Shown: positions 45,469 to 56,394 of the stretch, one piece after another
Layout of the letters: each line of letters opens with the position of its first letter
Numbering within the stretch: the first letter of the stretch is position 1
Made by a program: the position numbers and the translations under genes
The notes under the pieces: generated by a model
The model's input: the letters and a program-made list of their open reading frames with translations, nothing else
What the model was told of the DNA's origin: nothing
The model's database searches: none
Origin: Desulfosarcina sp.
Lineage (GTDB): Bacteria > Desulfobacterota > Desulfobacteria > Desulfobacterales > Desulfosarcinaceae
NCBI GenBank assembly: GCA_014237405.1
Contig: JABZFO010000033.1
Coordinates: 1-56,753 of the forward strand
Length of the DNA: 56,753 bases
Direction of reading: 5' to 3'

Positions 45469-46401
45469 ATGGACAAGGATCAGCAGCATGGCGACTTGAA
45501 CCGGCGGGATTTTATCACCGGTATGGCCGTGACTTTGGCTGCCGTGGGAGCAGGTGCAGCGGCGCTGAGCCCGCTTACTAATGCTGAGGAAATCCCGTCT
45601 GTTGATGCATTTTTACAGGAGCATTACAAGCGGCTGACCGCTGAAGATAAAAAAAAGATCTTTGCCCGTCTGGAAAAGAAAATAGAAAAGACATACGGCG
45701 TCCGTACGACCATTAAGGATCCGAAGCCCTTGGATGATGTCGTATACGGCTATACCCTTAATATCGGCCGCTGTATCGGCTGCCGGAAATGTGTCTACGC
45801 CTGTATGAAGGAGAACAATACTTCCCGCAACCCCCAGATTCAGTATATCCGTGTCCTGAGGATGAAAAAAGAGGGTCGGGGCATCGATCTGGAAAGCGCC
45901 GACCACGACTATCCCCAAAACGAAGCCGGAGACGAGAATTATTACTATATGCCGGTGCAGTGCCAGCAATGTGAAAATCCGCCTTGCGTCAAAGTTTGCC
46001 CGGTCAACGCCACCTGGAAGGAAAAAGACGGCATCGTGGTAATTGACTACAACTGGTGCATCGGCTGCCGTTACTGCGAGGCGGCCTGTCCGTATCACGC
46101 CAGAAGGTTCAATTTTGCAAAACCTCAGGTGCCCAGCCGGGAACTCAACCCGGATATGGCCTATCTGTCAAACCGCCCTCGTTATTTGGGAGTGATGGAA
46201 AAATGTACATTCTGCCTTCACCGGACCCGGGTGGGGCGCTACCCTGCCTGCGTTGAAGCTTGTCCGACGGGAGCCAGGAAATTCGGCAATTTGAAAGATC
46301 CTGAAAGTGAAGTGCGCAAAATCATTGAAAACGAGCGTGTATATGTTCTGAAAGAGGAGTTGGGTACTGTACCGAAGTTTTACTACGTATTTGCCAAATA
46401 G
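45469..46401 (+). CDS. Tat-exported 4Fe-4S ferredoxin subunit
   Basis: A twin-arginine signal (NRRDFITGMAVTLAAVGAG) starts a protein of the DmsB/HmcB/NrfC type with four cluster motifs: CIGCRKCVYACM, CQQCENPPCVKVCP, CIGCRYCEAACP and CTFCLHRTRVGRYPACVEACP. It passes electrons between a membrane NrfD-like quinone subunit and periplasmic cytochromes. AAGGAG lies before ATG 45469. Length 310 is normal. The stop codon lies in the left arm of the repeat at 46399. Confidence 0.93.
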   Translation: MDKDQQHGDLNRRDFITGMAVTLAAVGAGAAALSPLTNAEEIPSVDAFLQEHYKRLTAEDKKKIFARLEKKIEKTYGVRTTIKDPKPLDDVVYGYTLNIGRCIGCRKCVYACMKENNTSRNPQIQYIRVLRMKKEGRGIDLESADHDYPQNEAGDENYYYMPVQCQQCENPPCVKVCPVNATWKEKDGIVVIDYNWCIGCRYCEAACPYHARRFNFAKPQVPSRELNPDMAYLSNRPRYLGVMEKCTFCLHRTRVGRYPACVEACPTGARKFGNLKDPESEVRKIIENERVYVLKEELGTVPKFYYVFAK

Positions 46402-46547
46402 TGTCTTTTCAGAAACGAGGATTTTCGTTCAAGATCAAGGCGTGCGAAAAATTTTACCACAGGCATATGGTTGATATTCCGAGGATAAAATTTTGAGCAT
46501 AACGCAGAGATTGGGCGAAAAGACCGTTTCTGGATGGGCACTAAATA
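46399..46547. repeat. Inverted-repeat element, copy A
   Basis: Imperfect terminal arms (TAGTG...CAGAAACG...TTTTCG) lie at 46399-46428 and about 46516-46547. The interior runs TTCAAGATCAAGGCGTGCG, a central TTTACCACAGGCATATGGTT and AGCATAACGCAGAG. The left arm begins on the stop codon of the ferredoxin gene. A second, inverted copy lies at 49714-49901. Confidence 0.75.
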
Positions 46548-46560
46548 GTACGGAGAAGTC

Positions 46561-47226
46561 ATGCTACCGTTTTTATTACACGGTTTCCGATCCGTTTTTC
46601 ATGGCGGAAAAGCTTACTGGATTTGGGTATCCGCGCTTTTGTTTTTCGTCCTCATTGGCTTGAACGTATACGCCCGGCAATTGGCCCACGGACTGGTCAT
46701 CACCGGGATGGGCGATGAAGTTTCCTGGGGGTTGTACATCGCCAATTTTGCTTTCCTGGTTGGCATGGCAGCTGCGGCGGTAATGATGGTGATCCCCGCT
46801 TACATATTCAAAGACAAGGAAATGCACAAGATCGTTATTTTCAGCGAAATGTTCGCTGTTGCGGCCATGATCATGTGCCTGTTGTTCGTTATCGTGGATC
46901 TCGGACGGCCCGACCGATTCTGGCACATGGTTCCAGTTATCGGCTTTTTCAACTGGCCCGGTTCTCTTCTTACCTGGGATGTCATCGTCCTTCATGTTTA
47001 CCTGTTTTTAAACCTCTATGTCTGCGCCTATGTTTTGTATGCCACCTTCCACGGTCGCAAACCAAAACCGCTGTTCTACGTACCGGTGGTGTTCCTGGCC
47101 ATTGCCTGGGCGCCCAGCATTCACACGGTCACTGCTTTTTTTGTTTCAAGGACTTGGTGGACGACCTTACTGGAACACCGGCGGCATTCCGGTGGAAAGC
47201 TGCAACTCCTGCCACAACCGCGGTAA
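46561..47226 (+). pseudogene. NrfD/PsrC-like membrane subunit, 3' half missing
   Basis: The first five hydrophobic segments of an NrfD-type quinol-interacting membrane protein are present (WIWVSALLFFVLIGLNVYA, GLYIANFAFLVGMAAAAVMM, AVAAMIMCLLFVIVDLGRP, DVIVLHVYLFLNLYVCAYVL, VVFLAIAWAPSIHTVTAF). Normal members have eight to ten. After IHTVTAFF at about 47143 the sequence switches to cytochrome coding, and the frame ends on unrelated residues at 47226. Roughly half the protein is absent. Confidence 0.8.
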
Positions 47227-48721
47227 ACGCATCGGTGTTTCCTTTCAGGGGCTGATGGAATTTCCCTATGGATCGCCATACAATGAGAAAGGAATGAAAC
47301 AGCCTAAACTCCACACCAAGAAATACCTCTTTATCTCGGATGATCTGCACCATCAGTTTGACAGCCGGGAGGAAAATCCCAAAGGAGGACTGTTGTGCCA
47401 GGACTGCCATACCAGCGTCGACATTCATGGTGACGGCAATATCCACGGCACCACCATGGGGCAGGTCGAAATCGAATGTTCCGACTGCCACGGCCGGCCG
47501 GATAAATATCCCTGGGAGCTGCCTTTAGGCTACGGTGACGAGTACGGCCGCGATCTGAAGGGCGACGCCCGCAATGTGGCCAAGGAGCGTTTGCAGCTGA
47601 GTTGGCAATACGGTACGCGCTACGAGGCTGAGGACGGTTTTCTGCTGACCAGCCGCGGCAATCCCATCGGTAATGTGGTCCGCCGGGGCGATCTGGCCAT
47701 CGTGCATTCGGCCACCGGTAACGATTTTCAAGTCCCGGTGCTGAAGAACATCAGCAAGGAAAACAAATGGAAAGATCCCTCTGCCGGGATCGCCATGTCT
47801 GCAGTAAAGTCACACATGGACAAGATGGAGTGCTACGGCTGCCACGCTTCGTGGGTGCCACAGTGTTACGGCTGTCATGTAAAGGTGGACTACTCCAGGG
47901 ACAAGGACGGCAAACAGACTTCCGGCATAGATTGGGTCGCCTCCGGTAATGCGCAAAAGAAAAATGGTCAGACGGCGGAGTCTGTGCTTGGCAGTGGGGG
48001 CATCAAGTCCATGGGTAAACCTTATGAAACACGCTCGTACCTGCGCTGGGAAGATCCGGTTCTGGGAATCAGTGGTGAAGGCAGAGTTACGCCGCTTATG
48101 CCCGGTTGTCAGGTGGTTTACACCGTCGTTAACGAAGAGGGTAAAGTCATCGCCAACAACGTCATTGCCGAAAGTCCTGACGAGGCTGCCCAACGCAAGC
48201 AGAAACACATTCCCCTTGCCATTGATATGGCGCCGGTTCAACCCCATACCGCGCAGCGCAAAGCCAGGACCTGCGAATCCTGTCATGCCAACCTGAAAAC
48301 GGCCGGACTCGGCATCGGTGGCGGAACCTTCGGCGTCAAACAATCCATGGACCTCGTCGAAGATCTAATCGATGCCAAAACCGGGGAGATAATTCCGAAG
48401 AAGTACTCGGTCCAGATCCCCGGAATTCCCAAACTGACTTTTGACTGGTCCAAGATCGTCGAACGCGACGGTACCCAGGTCGCTACCGTGGGGACACACT
48501 GGCCCATGAGCCGGGCATTTAACAAGGAAAAGCTGGATACGGTTCTGCGGGCCGGCACCTGCATGGGCTGCCACCAGAACATGAGCGAGAAAGCGCTCTG
48601 GGAGAAGATCAGCACGGAAGGCAAACTGGATCCGGTCAAACATCTTGAGATGATGAATAAAATGATCAAGTTCATGGCCGATAAAAATGTCAAGCCGGCC
48701 ACCTTGGATAAGGCCAAATGA
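47144..48721 (+). pseudogene. Multihaem cytochrome c, 5' end missing
   Basis: From 47144 a continuous frame (FQGLGGRPYWNTGG...) carries seven CxxCH motifs: CNSCH, CQDCH, CSDCH, CYGCH twice, CESCH and CMGCH. No signal peptide or start belongs to it; the frame upstream is the antisense-phase reading of NrfD. The gene was joined to the NrfD gene by loss of both the NrfD 3' part and its own 5' part. In an intact form it would be the periplasmic electron outlet of the FeS/NrfD module. Confidence 0.8.
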
Positions 48722-48769
48722 AGTTTACATATTAAAACCACTCAACTTTTATAAGTTGCTTGAAGAAGG

Positions 48770-49501
48770 CTATGGCAATTCATCAATCCACGCCCCACCG
48801 CTGAGCCATTGTGAATGCATTTTTTTCAATTCACCGGTGCCTTGAAGGAAAACCAAAAAATTCTGGACCCAGTTTATCAGCAGGTCTTGGTGCCGATAAG
48901 CAGATAAGGCACAAAATGGATAATCGGCCACCAGAACATCGATTTTCGTCTTGAACAGCAGCGCAATAGCTTCGTCGTAGGATTGGGTAAGGATCAACTT
49001 GGCCTTGGGCATCAGCGTCTCGGCATATTTTTGGCTGGTCGAATCTTTCAAAGCCGCAATTGTCACCTCCGGCGTATTCAACCCTTTGGCTTCTTTTAGC
49101 GCGGCATATTTTTCGGCCGTGGCGAGTATCCCTTTGCCTGAGACATAGTAGGGACCTGCAAAAGCGACTTTCATGTTACGCTTGGCGGTCATGGTCATCC
49201 CGGAAATAACCATGTCTACCCGGCCTGCTTCGAGGGCCGGGAGCAACTTATTAAAGGGCATTACAACGAATTTCACCTTAACATCCATTGCGGCTGCCAT
49301 CGCTTTAGCAATATCTGCGTCCAGCCCAATGATTTCTCCTTTTTTATTGATGGCAGTCATGGGCGGCTGTTGCCCGCTCGTACCAATCCGTAGCTCACCC
49401 TTTTTAAGGATATTATCCAGTACAGGACCTGCCGAGGCGGTTATGGCAAACATCAGTGACCCAGCCAGTAGCAGGGCGAATACAGCGATCTTTTTTTTCA
49501 T
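48770..49501 (-). CDS. Periplasmic solute-binding protein, in-frame internal deletion
   Basis: Amino-acid-type ABC transporter binding protein (SBP_bac_3). Signal peptide (IAVFALLLAGSLMFAITASA), then LRIGTSGQQPPMTAINKKGE, GLDADIAKAMAAAM, AGRVDMVISGMTMTAKRNMK and VLVADYPFC. The C-terminal SAYRHQDLLINWVQNFLVFL joins directly at about 48878-48890; relatives have some 25 more residues there (a strand ending EPLGIA). The frame is kept, so a protein could be made, but part of the binding lobe would be missing. No permease or ATPase gene is adjacent. Confidence 0.8.
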   Translation of the reverse strand: MKKKIAVFALLLAGSLMFAITASAGPVLDNILKKGELRIGTSGQQPPMTAINKKGEIIGLDADIAKAMAAAMDVKVKFVVMPFNKLLPALEAGRVDMVISGMTMTAKRNMKVAFAGPYYVSGKGILATAEKYAALKEAKGLNTPEVTIAALKDSTSQKYAETLMPKAKLILTQSYDEAIALLFKTKIDVLVADYPFCALSAYRHQDLLINWVQNFLVFLQGTGELKKMHSQWLSGGAWIDELP

Positions 49502-49713
49502 GGGGACTCCCGTTATGAGGTGGTTAAGATTTAAGAATAATGGTACACGTTCTGATCGTCGCCAACCAATACCATGTACCCTGTGCTGAATTCAAGCCGC
49601 AAGCGCTTGCTGAAGCTGCCGCACATGGCGGTGCTGTTCTCTTTTTGGCATGTTTTCGTGGTATTGGATTTGATTGGTAGGTGTGGTGAGTGGAGGGTGA
49701 GACCAAGCTAATT

Positions 49714-49901
49714 TGTGCCCACCCAGAAACGGTCTTTTCACCCAATCTCTGCGTTATGCTCAAAATTTTATCCTCGGAATCCGGCACTCACTGTTCCAAT
49801 AGCTTAAGATTTGTAAATACCGAGTGAGTGCCGGATGCCTGTGGTAAAATTTTTCGCACGCCTTGATCTTGAACGAAAATCCTCGTTTCTGGACGGACAC
49901 T
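49714..49901. repeat. Inverted-repeat element, copy B with a nested palindrome
   Basis: Reverse-complement relative of the element at 46399, with the same terminal arms (CAGAAACG...TTTTCG) and interior words. Where copy A has nine bases between GGCAT and ATTCCGAGG, this copy has 54 bp (49781-49834) bounded by CCGGCACTCACT and its exact inverse. That looks like a second small element inserted in the first, or an alternative core. Confidence 0.75.
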
Positions 49902-50220
49902 TGCTCACAATCTATACACTCCGTTTCACAATGAGAAATAATTTCGCTACCACATTGTTCCACAGCCAAAAGCAATCACAGCCTATAACACTGTTATTGT
50001 ATTCAATATCGTTTATTGTAAACTGTTTAAAAGCCTGCATGATTTTTGCAAAACAATCAGCGGGGTCCCAATCAATATAATAAAAACAATGCCAAACCTG
50101 CTGCGAGGCAAGGACTGTCTTGTTGGGTTTGGAAAAAAATAATTTTGGAACGAGTTTATTAACATAGGGTCTTTAGGGGGCGGACGGGATGCGTTATATT
50201 GGCAGTAAGGAGTGACGCCG
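49902..50220. other. AT-rich intergenic region
   Basis: No coding sequence or palindrome was recognised. It contains the upstream region of the gene at 50221, including GTAAGGAGTG as its ribosome site. Confidence 0.4.
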
Positions 50221-50499
50221 ATGATAGGCAATACACCCTATATTATTGTGGACAACCAGAAAATCTCCCCAATCGGACGGTCTCCACGGTCGGATTCGTC
50301 AACCGGTGGCAGAACAGGGCGAGAGGATCAGCCATTCGGTGTTGTCGATCGGGTCACCATTTCCAGGGAGGCCCGGGAAAAATCCAAGTGGCAACAGGCC
50401 TATTTTGAGGCAGAGCCGCCAGCTCTCGAAGGCTTGCCTAAAAAGCCGCAAACCACCACCACTGCCCTGTTGACATACTTACCGAAAAAACTGCGTTGA
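50221..50499 (+). CDS. Small soluble protein of unknown function
   Basis: Ninety-two residues from ATG 50221, with AAGGAG eight bases upstream. After a polar N-terminus, PFGVVDRVTISREAREKSKW resembles the DRV.IS.EARE segment seen in FlgM-like and other small deltaproteobacterial proteins. No further assignment is justified. It is convergent with the YgjP-YjbQ gene, ending eight bases from it. Confidence 0.55.
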   Translation: MIGNTPYIIVDNQKISPIGRSPRSDSSTGGRTGREDQPFGVVDRVTISREAREKSKWQQAYFEAEPPALEGLPKKPQTTTTALLTYLPKKLR

Positions 50500-50506
50500 T
50501 GACTGC

Positions 50507-51556
50507 TTACTCCCCAATGATTTTTACGAGCACCCGTTTTTTCCTTCGTCCGTCGAATTCTCCATAAAAGATCCGTTCCCAGGTGCCGAAATCCAACTGG
50601 CCGTCGGTAATGGCCACCACGACTTCTCGGCCCATTATCTGGCGTTTCATATGGGCGTCTGCGTTATCTTCACCCACGTTGTGCCTGTACTGGTCAACCG
50701 GTGCGTGGGGGGCGAGCTTTTCCAGCCAGACCTCGTAGTCATGATGCAGGCCGGATTCGTCGTCATTTATGAAAACAGACGCGGTGATGTGCATCGCGTT
50801 ACACAGTACCAGACCCTCTTTTACCCCACTTTCATCGATACACTGCTGCACGTCGGAGGTGATGTTAATGAATGCCCGCCTAGTTGGAACATTAAACCAC
50901 AATTCTTTTCGGTAGCTTTTCATCAGTGACTTAGTCGGAGCTTGAGCGCGGACGATGTTCCAGAATCTGGGAGTGTGGTTGTCCTCGATGAGGTGGGCCA
51001 GTTCATGGATAATGGCGTAGTCGATGACAAACATGGGCGCTTTGATCAAACGCCAGTTAAAATTAACATTGTTGTTCACAGTGCAGGAACCCCAGCGATA
51101 AAGATTGTCAACTATCTTGGCTTTTGAATAGGTTACTCCAAGCTCGCGAGTGTGATGTTTCACCCGGGGGATGATTTTCGCCTCGGCCCGCTGTATATAC
51201 CATTCTCGCAGGACCTCCCGACGTTTTCCGACATGGGCGGCAGGGATGTAAAAGCGCTGGTTGAATCGAATCTCGGATAGTCCCGTTTTAACCACTTCGA
51301 TACGGTAGTGCCGGCCAAGATAAAGGGTGGATTCACCGTTGACGAGCTCCTTTCCTGGTGGATGGGGCAGGTCTCGGTATTTCTGGTGGTGGTTCATTTT
51401 TCCCAGAATCCACTGGCGCTTCGTCTCTACCACTTGGCAGATTTTTTCTTCCGGTGTCGATTCTGGTGCATGCACGACCACGGAACGATCCCGTTCGACG
51501 GTGATGGTCAGCTTGCGGCGCCTGGTGGACCTTACAATTGTGTATTCAAAATCCAT
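50507..51556 (-). CDS. YgjP-like metallopeptidase fused to YjbQ-like domain
   Basis: Residues 1-215 are a YgjP/DUF45-type zinc peptidase-like domain ([20 protein letters not shown], the [16 protein letters not shown] metal site), a common companion of type I restriction genes. From about residue 219 ([18 protein letters not shown]...) a complete YjbQ/UPF0047 domain follows: [35 protein letters not shown] and [20 protein letters not shown]. The YgjP C-terminal helix is missing, and the YjbQ part begins with Met, as a separate gene would. The fusion at about 50938 therefore looks like a deletion between two genes rather than an evolved architecture. It is co-directional with hsdR, one base away. 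Confidence 0.75.
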   Translation of the reverse strand: MDFEYTIVRSTRRRKLTITVERDRSVVVHAPESTPEEKICQVVETKRQWILGKMNHHQKYRDLPHPPGKELVNGESTLYLGRHYRIEVVKTGLSEIRFNQRFYIPAAHVGKRREVLREWYIQRAEAKIIPRVKHHTRELGVTYSKAKIVDNLYRWGSCTVNNNVNFNWRLIKAPMFVIDYAIIHELAHLIEDNHTPRFWNIVRAQAPTKSLMKSYRKELWFNVPTRRAFINITSDVQQCIDESGVKEGLVLCNAMHITASVFINDDESGLHHDYEVWLEKLAPHAPVDQYRHNVGEDNADAHMKRQIMGREVVVAITDGQLDFGTWERIFYGEFDGRRKKRVLVKIIGE

Positions 51557-51557
51557 A

Positions 51558-54500
51558 TTACTCTGCGTAAAGAATGGTGTCGTTGTTCTTTTCCGCGATC
51601 TCCATAATCCTGGAGATAATATGGGCGCGGTTTTTAATGAGCTTGGGAAATTTGGCGAATTCTGGTCCCAATAGAATTTTTTGAAGGTCTGCTTTGAGTT
51701 TGTTGCGAGCCGGGATGCTCCCCCAGAAGCCCGTGAGCTTTAACTCCCGTTCCACCACCAGAAAAGTTTTCTGCGTCAAATCCACCAAGTTGCTGATTCT
51801 GTCTTCCTCGGCCATACCGAACGGTGCCTGTGTTTCCGCAACACCGGGCTGAGCACTTGAATGCAGGTTGCAATCCCCGAAAATTTCCCGACTAAACATG
51901 CGAAACAGAGGCATCTGCTTTTTTCTGTGCAGACCGTAAGTCGGTTCCTTTCGGGCATTGATGATGCGCTGTCGCAACTTTTCCAACTCTTCGTACACCT
52001 TTTTCCAGTTGTTTTGAAATTCCTCCAGGATTTTCTGCAGCACCTCGGCAAAGGATGCTTGCAGGTCTGGATCGTCATCCAGGTCTACGTCAAGGTGGTG
52101 GCGGATGGCATGCTCGACCTCAGCGGCTTTGGTTTTGGTTCGTTTTCGTTTTCCGACCTGACTTTCAAAGTCCTGGTCTAAAATCGAGATGGGGGCGACC
52201 TTGAGGTTAATGCCTTTGGATTCCAGATAGGCATCGGTGATTCCCCTGAGCTTGGGAGGAATTCCCTTCATGCTCAATCGCGCGTCTCGGAAATGCTTTG
52301 CCGCCATTACGTTGATTTCGGATAGCTGCTGAAAATCCGGGATGAAGTCGAGTGCTTCCTTGGCCGGAAAGACAAGATTGAGGCTTTTGGTGAATTTCTT
52401 AAATGCCAGCATGTACTCGAAGCGCAGGTCTTCATCGTAAAAAAGATCGAAAAAGGCATCATGGTCATTGAGGTCGGTCAAGCCATGCTTTTCAAAAAAC
52501 GCCATAATCTTCCCATGCGCGGCCTTCAACTCGTTCAGCTCTTTTTCCGGAAAGCTCAAGGCATCGAGAACATCTTTCTGCTCGCGTTCGTCGGAGATTT
52601 CGAGGCGATGGCCTGGAGCAGGTTGTGGGCAACGATCACTTTGTCCAGATACATCACCTGCTCCACCGGGGCGTCAAAGCCGGTGAGCAGCATGTCTCGG
52701 ACGATGACGATGCCAATATTGCCGGTGACACCCTCATCTTCACCTTCAAAAGGAAGTTTGAAGCTCTTGATGCTTGCTTCATGCTTTGACTTGTCCGCAT
52801 ACGCCTTGAGGTGCGGCAGGTCGTTGTGCCCGCCGGAGATGATCACATCGGTCTGCAGCTTTTTAAGCCGCTCTAGACCGATGCGGTTCGGATTATCCTT
52901 CTCAAGTTCGGCAATGGCATCCGTTAGGGCCGTATCGATATATATTTTGTATCGGACGGCCGCTTCCCGTGAAACGGCCACCACCTGGGCCTTGTGTCCG
53001 TTGGGGAAAACGTGGGTCAGGTAGTGCTTTACCATATCCCCGGCCTTGGCCTGGATGGTGGATTTGGCTTCCAGATAGGCCTCGCGGGAGCCGTAACCGA
53101 GGATCTCCAACCGCTCTTGCAGGTTGTATTCGCTGAACACATCGGCAAAGGCAGTGTCCATGCCCGACTGATCGGTTACTTCAGCATTGTGGGTGCGGCC
53201 TTCGTACACAATCTCCAGGGTGACACCGTCATCAATGGACTGTCGCATGGTGTATTTGTCGATGTAGTCGCCAAAAACCCGCTCGGTCTTGTCGATGGGG
53301 GTGCCAGTGTAGCCGATCCGGGCTGCATTGGGGATCCCCTTGTCCAGGTTGGCCCCGAGCATGGCGTACTGGGAGCGGTGGGCTTCGTCGGTCATCACCA
53401 GGATATGCGGGCTGGGATTGAGCTCCGGAAAGGTTTGCGTCAAGTCCATCTCGCGGAACTTATGGATCATTGCCATCACCAGATCCGAAGAATCCGAGCG
53501 CAAGAGCTCTTTCAGGGTGCGGATGCTGTCGGCTACCTTGACGGTGAAGCCAATGCTCTGGCTGGTTTCCGAGAGCTGCTGCTCCAACTGGGTGCGGTCG
53601 GTGACGAACACCACTTTCCACTTGGACAGAGAAGAATGGCGATACATCTCGCGCACCATGAACATCATGGTCAGCGACTTTCCCGAGCCCTGGGTGTGCC
53701 AAATAATGCCGCTGCGCTCGCGGGGATTGGAACCTTCCAACAGGCGCTTCACCCCCAGCTTTACCGCTCGAAACTGCTGGTAACGCCCCGTGATCTTGGT
53801 GGTCTCGCCTTTGTCATTGGTTGAAAAGAGGGTAAAGGTACGGATCAGATCGAGCAGGTTGTCGCGATCGAGCATGCCAGCCACCAGGCGCTGCTGGTCA
53901 TTGGGCGCACCGGCGCCGTGATCTAAGTCCTCCACAGTGCGCGGATAGGGATCGGCCCAGCGGAAAAAGAGCCGCTCGCTGTGGGTGGTGATGGTGCCAA
54001 ACTTGGCCTGCTGGCGGCAGGTAGCAACCACAAACTGGTTGTAATAAAACAGCGGAGCACTGCCTTCGCCCCTGGCTCCGCGCTGCTCGCTGTAACGCAG
54101 CATTTGGTCGATTGCCTCAACCATTGGCTCCTTGACTTTGGGCGATTTGCACTCGATCACCACAACCGGCAGACCATTTAAGAACAGCACGCTGTCCGGA
54201 ATAATGTGGTGCTCAGTGCCTAAAATACGCACCTTGAACTGGCAGACGGCGATAAAGCGGTTGTTTTCCCGGTGATCAAAATCGATAAAACACACCGTGG
54301 GGCTCTTTTCACCCGTTTTCCGGTTTTCGCTGATGCTGGTATTTTCAAGCAACAGATTCAGGACATGGCGGTTGTTCTCGATCAGGCCGCTGCCGGGAAA
54401 GCTGGCAGTGAGCTGCTTGACCACCTCTTCCACCTGGTCGTCTTCGAGCCAATCGTTGATGACCTTGAGCTGCTCGCGTAGCACCGGCAGCATCATCACC

Positions 54501-54664
54501 TCGGTGAAGGTTTCGCGAAAGGTGTCGGCGGGATGCTGCTTATTATCGAGGTCGATGATCTCCCAGCCCAAGCCGTCAAGCTGATCGAGCAGCGGCTTTT
54601 CGACGTGGTTGCGTTCGTCGAGTTTGATGTGCGGTGGTATATTGGTTTGGGTCATACCATCCAT
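51558..54664 (-). pseudogene. hsdR: Type I restriction enzyme R subunit, internal deletion and frameshift
   Basis: HsdR couples ATP-driven DNA translocation to cleavage. The first 690 residues hold the nuclease motif (FLNGLPVVVIECKSPKVKEP), Walker A region WHTQGSGKSLTM, VFVTDRTQLEQQL, motif II (ILVMTDEAHRSQY) and the later helicase blocks down to VMYLDKVIVAHNLLQAIA. There, near 52595-52604, coding resumes in another frame at SDEREQKDVLDALSFPEKEL and continues to NHDTILYAE-like NDTILYAE at 51558. About 30 residues, including the RVNR motif VI and the DYVG strand, are missing. Frameshift plus loss of motif VI means no active enzyme. hsdM and hsdS are not in the window. Confidence 0.88.
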
Positions 54665-54741
54665 TCTTCCTGAGGGTAGTTAAAAACAGGGTCGCAAACC
54701 ATTTGTTCATTCACCGGTCGGCCACAGATGTTCGAACACTT

Positions 54742-56211
54742 TCATCGCTCCGTAACCTCCCAATATCCATGCTTTCTGCCACCGACTCGTTTCAGAACCC
54801 CCTCTTGCTGGAGTTTTCGCAGGTTTCGCTCAACTGATCGCTGCGTGACGCCGACAAGGTCCGCCACCTCCGGAATGGTGATATTGGCATTATCGCTTAT
54901 CGCGGACAGGATCTTTCCCGACGTTTTCCCGACGCTTCTGGTTGTCTTTACCGACACCTTTGCCGTGATTTCGCCGGTCTTTCCCGACGCTTTCCCGACA
55001 ACCACCTTCATATAATCGTCGGTAGCGTCAAATAATGAGTGGGCGTCATCCACTTTCAAAGCAGGAATGACCTTTGTACGCACCCCCATCCCGCGGGCGT
55101 CCACGTAGCCGTAATCCCGTAACACTTCAACAATGATGTGATTTCTGGCAGATCGTTGCCCGGCCAGCATCTTTTCAACGGTCATGGAATTGGGCAAGGC
55201 GCCCGGGCTGATAATTTCAAGGCGGTCCCGGTAACCGGCAATTTCGACATCCACAAAGCGGCTCCAATCCCTATGGACCAGCGCATTGATAAGCAGCTCG
55301 CGCAGGGCTTCGTAGGGATAGAACCAGATTTTTTCCCGCCGAAAATTCTCGTCGATGGTATTGGGTTCCAGGGTTACAAAGGGTTCCATGGCCTCCAGGG
55401 TTTTTTCAATCAGACCGGCATCGATCAAAGATTTTCCCGTTTTTCCCACCTGAAATCTGCCCACCATTGGGGCGTCGATAAACCTGTCAAGTTGCGCTTG
55501 ATATGTCTTGTCGTTCGAATCGAAAAACATCAATCGGATTCCTGATTGCTTCAGCGTTTGCCGGGGTCTGATCCCGAATAGAACCAGTCCTGCGATAGTG
55601 CAAACCGGATCATCGGCAACACCATCCGTCATAAAACCCAGTGCCTTGAGCCGCGTAATCCAGCCTTCCTTTTCTCCAGGCACCTCCGGGTCCCTCAGAA
55701 TATCGCGTAGATAGTTTTCCAACCGGGCTTGATCCAAGGAGGCGATTGACGTGCGATTGACCGGCATGATTTCCGTGTGCACCGCCCCACTGGCCGCACC
55801 AAGCATCAAAATCTGTTCCCGGGTTGCGGGGCGGGTCACGTTGCCGATCCGGACATAGGCCGTCTCCCGATCATTGGCTCTTACCACGTACGGCTTTAAA
55901 ACCTCCTGCCCAATTGTGATCACGGCAACCCGTTTGCCACCACTCATCACGACTTCCTGGTAGTAAGGCAGAATCTGCGGATGCACATAACGACCGAAAA
56001 CTGTGTCAGCCACCCATTCGCTCAGGTTGCTTCTGGTAATGCCGGTAATGGTTTTATCGTCCGCCACTCCCAGCAGAATATGACCGCCTTTGAGGTTCGC
56101 AAGCGCTACAACCTCCTTGGCCAGTTGTTCGGGACGGATGTCATCCAGTTTGAATTCAATCCCGGAATTTTCTCCGTTGGTGATTATTTCAATAAGTTCA
56201 TCTTGTTTCAT
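54742..56211 (-). CDS. AlbA_2/Schlafen-like DNA-binding protein with ATPase-like and HTH domains
   Basis: The N-terminus is a Schlafen AlbA_2 domain (ENSGIEFKLDDIRPEQLAKE, LANLKGGHILLGVADDKTIT). A RecG-like central part ends with the HATPase_c_4-type segment FYPYEALRELLINALVHRDW and SPGALPNSMTVEKML. The C-terminus is a winged helix (NITIPEVADLVGVTQRSVER, NLRKLQQEGVLKRVG). A threonine/lysine-rich linker (VGKASGKTGEITAKVSVKTT) precedes it. The 489 residues are complete. Such proteins are common in type I restriction islands and are proposed to control defence expression or act on DNA; the exact function is unknown. Confidence 0.85.
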   Translation of the reverse strand: MKQDELIEIITNGENSGIEFKLDDIRPEQLAKEVVALANLKGGHILLGVADDKTITGITRSNLSEWVADTVFGRYVHPQILPYYQEVVMSGGKRVAVITIGQEVLKPYVVRANDRETAYVRIGNVTRPATREQILMLGAASGAVHTEIMPVNRTSIASLDQARLENYLRDILRDPEVPGEKEGWITRLKALGFMTDGVADDPVCTIAGLVLFGIRPRQTLKQSGIRLMFFDSNDKTYQAQLDRFIDAPMVGRFQVGKTGKSLIDAGLIEKTLEAMEPFVTLEPNTIDENFRREKIWFYPYEALRELLINALVHRDWSRFVDVEIAGYRDRLEIISPGALPNSMTVEKMLAGQRSARNHIIVEVLRDYGYVDARGMGVRTKVIPALKVDDAHSLFDATDDYMKVVVGKASGKTGEITAKVSVKTTRSVGKTSGKILSAISDNANITIPEVADLVGVTQRSVERNLRKLQQEGVLKRVGGRKHGYWEVTER

Positions 56212-56251
56212 AATTTTTCCAATGGATCCTGGCGATTAATGGTACGGACAT

Positions 56252-56394
56252 CTATTTAAAAAAAAGGCTATCATTTTTTGGCTGAGCCAGACGGTTTTAT
56301 TTTGCATACGCGCTTCCAGCCGTGTCTGGCCGTCCTCGGTCTGGTAGAGGAGAAATTCGGCGGGTTCGGGTTTGTTTTGCAATTTGTCGCTCAT
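56252..56394 (-). pseudogene. RhuM-family N-terminal fragment
   Basis: Forty-seven codons from ATG 56394 (AAGGAG upstream) read FLLYQTEDGQTRLEARM and TVWLSQKMIAFF, matching the start of RhuM-type proteins (..YQTEDG.T...VR....VWL.Q..MA.LF). The frame then stops at a run of T's; the remaining 250 or more residues of RhuM are absent. RhuM genes often sit between hsdM and hsdS. The AlbA_2 gene follows 40 bp downstream. Confidence 0.65.
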
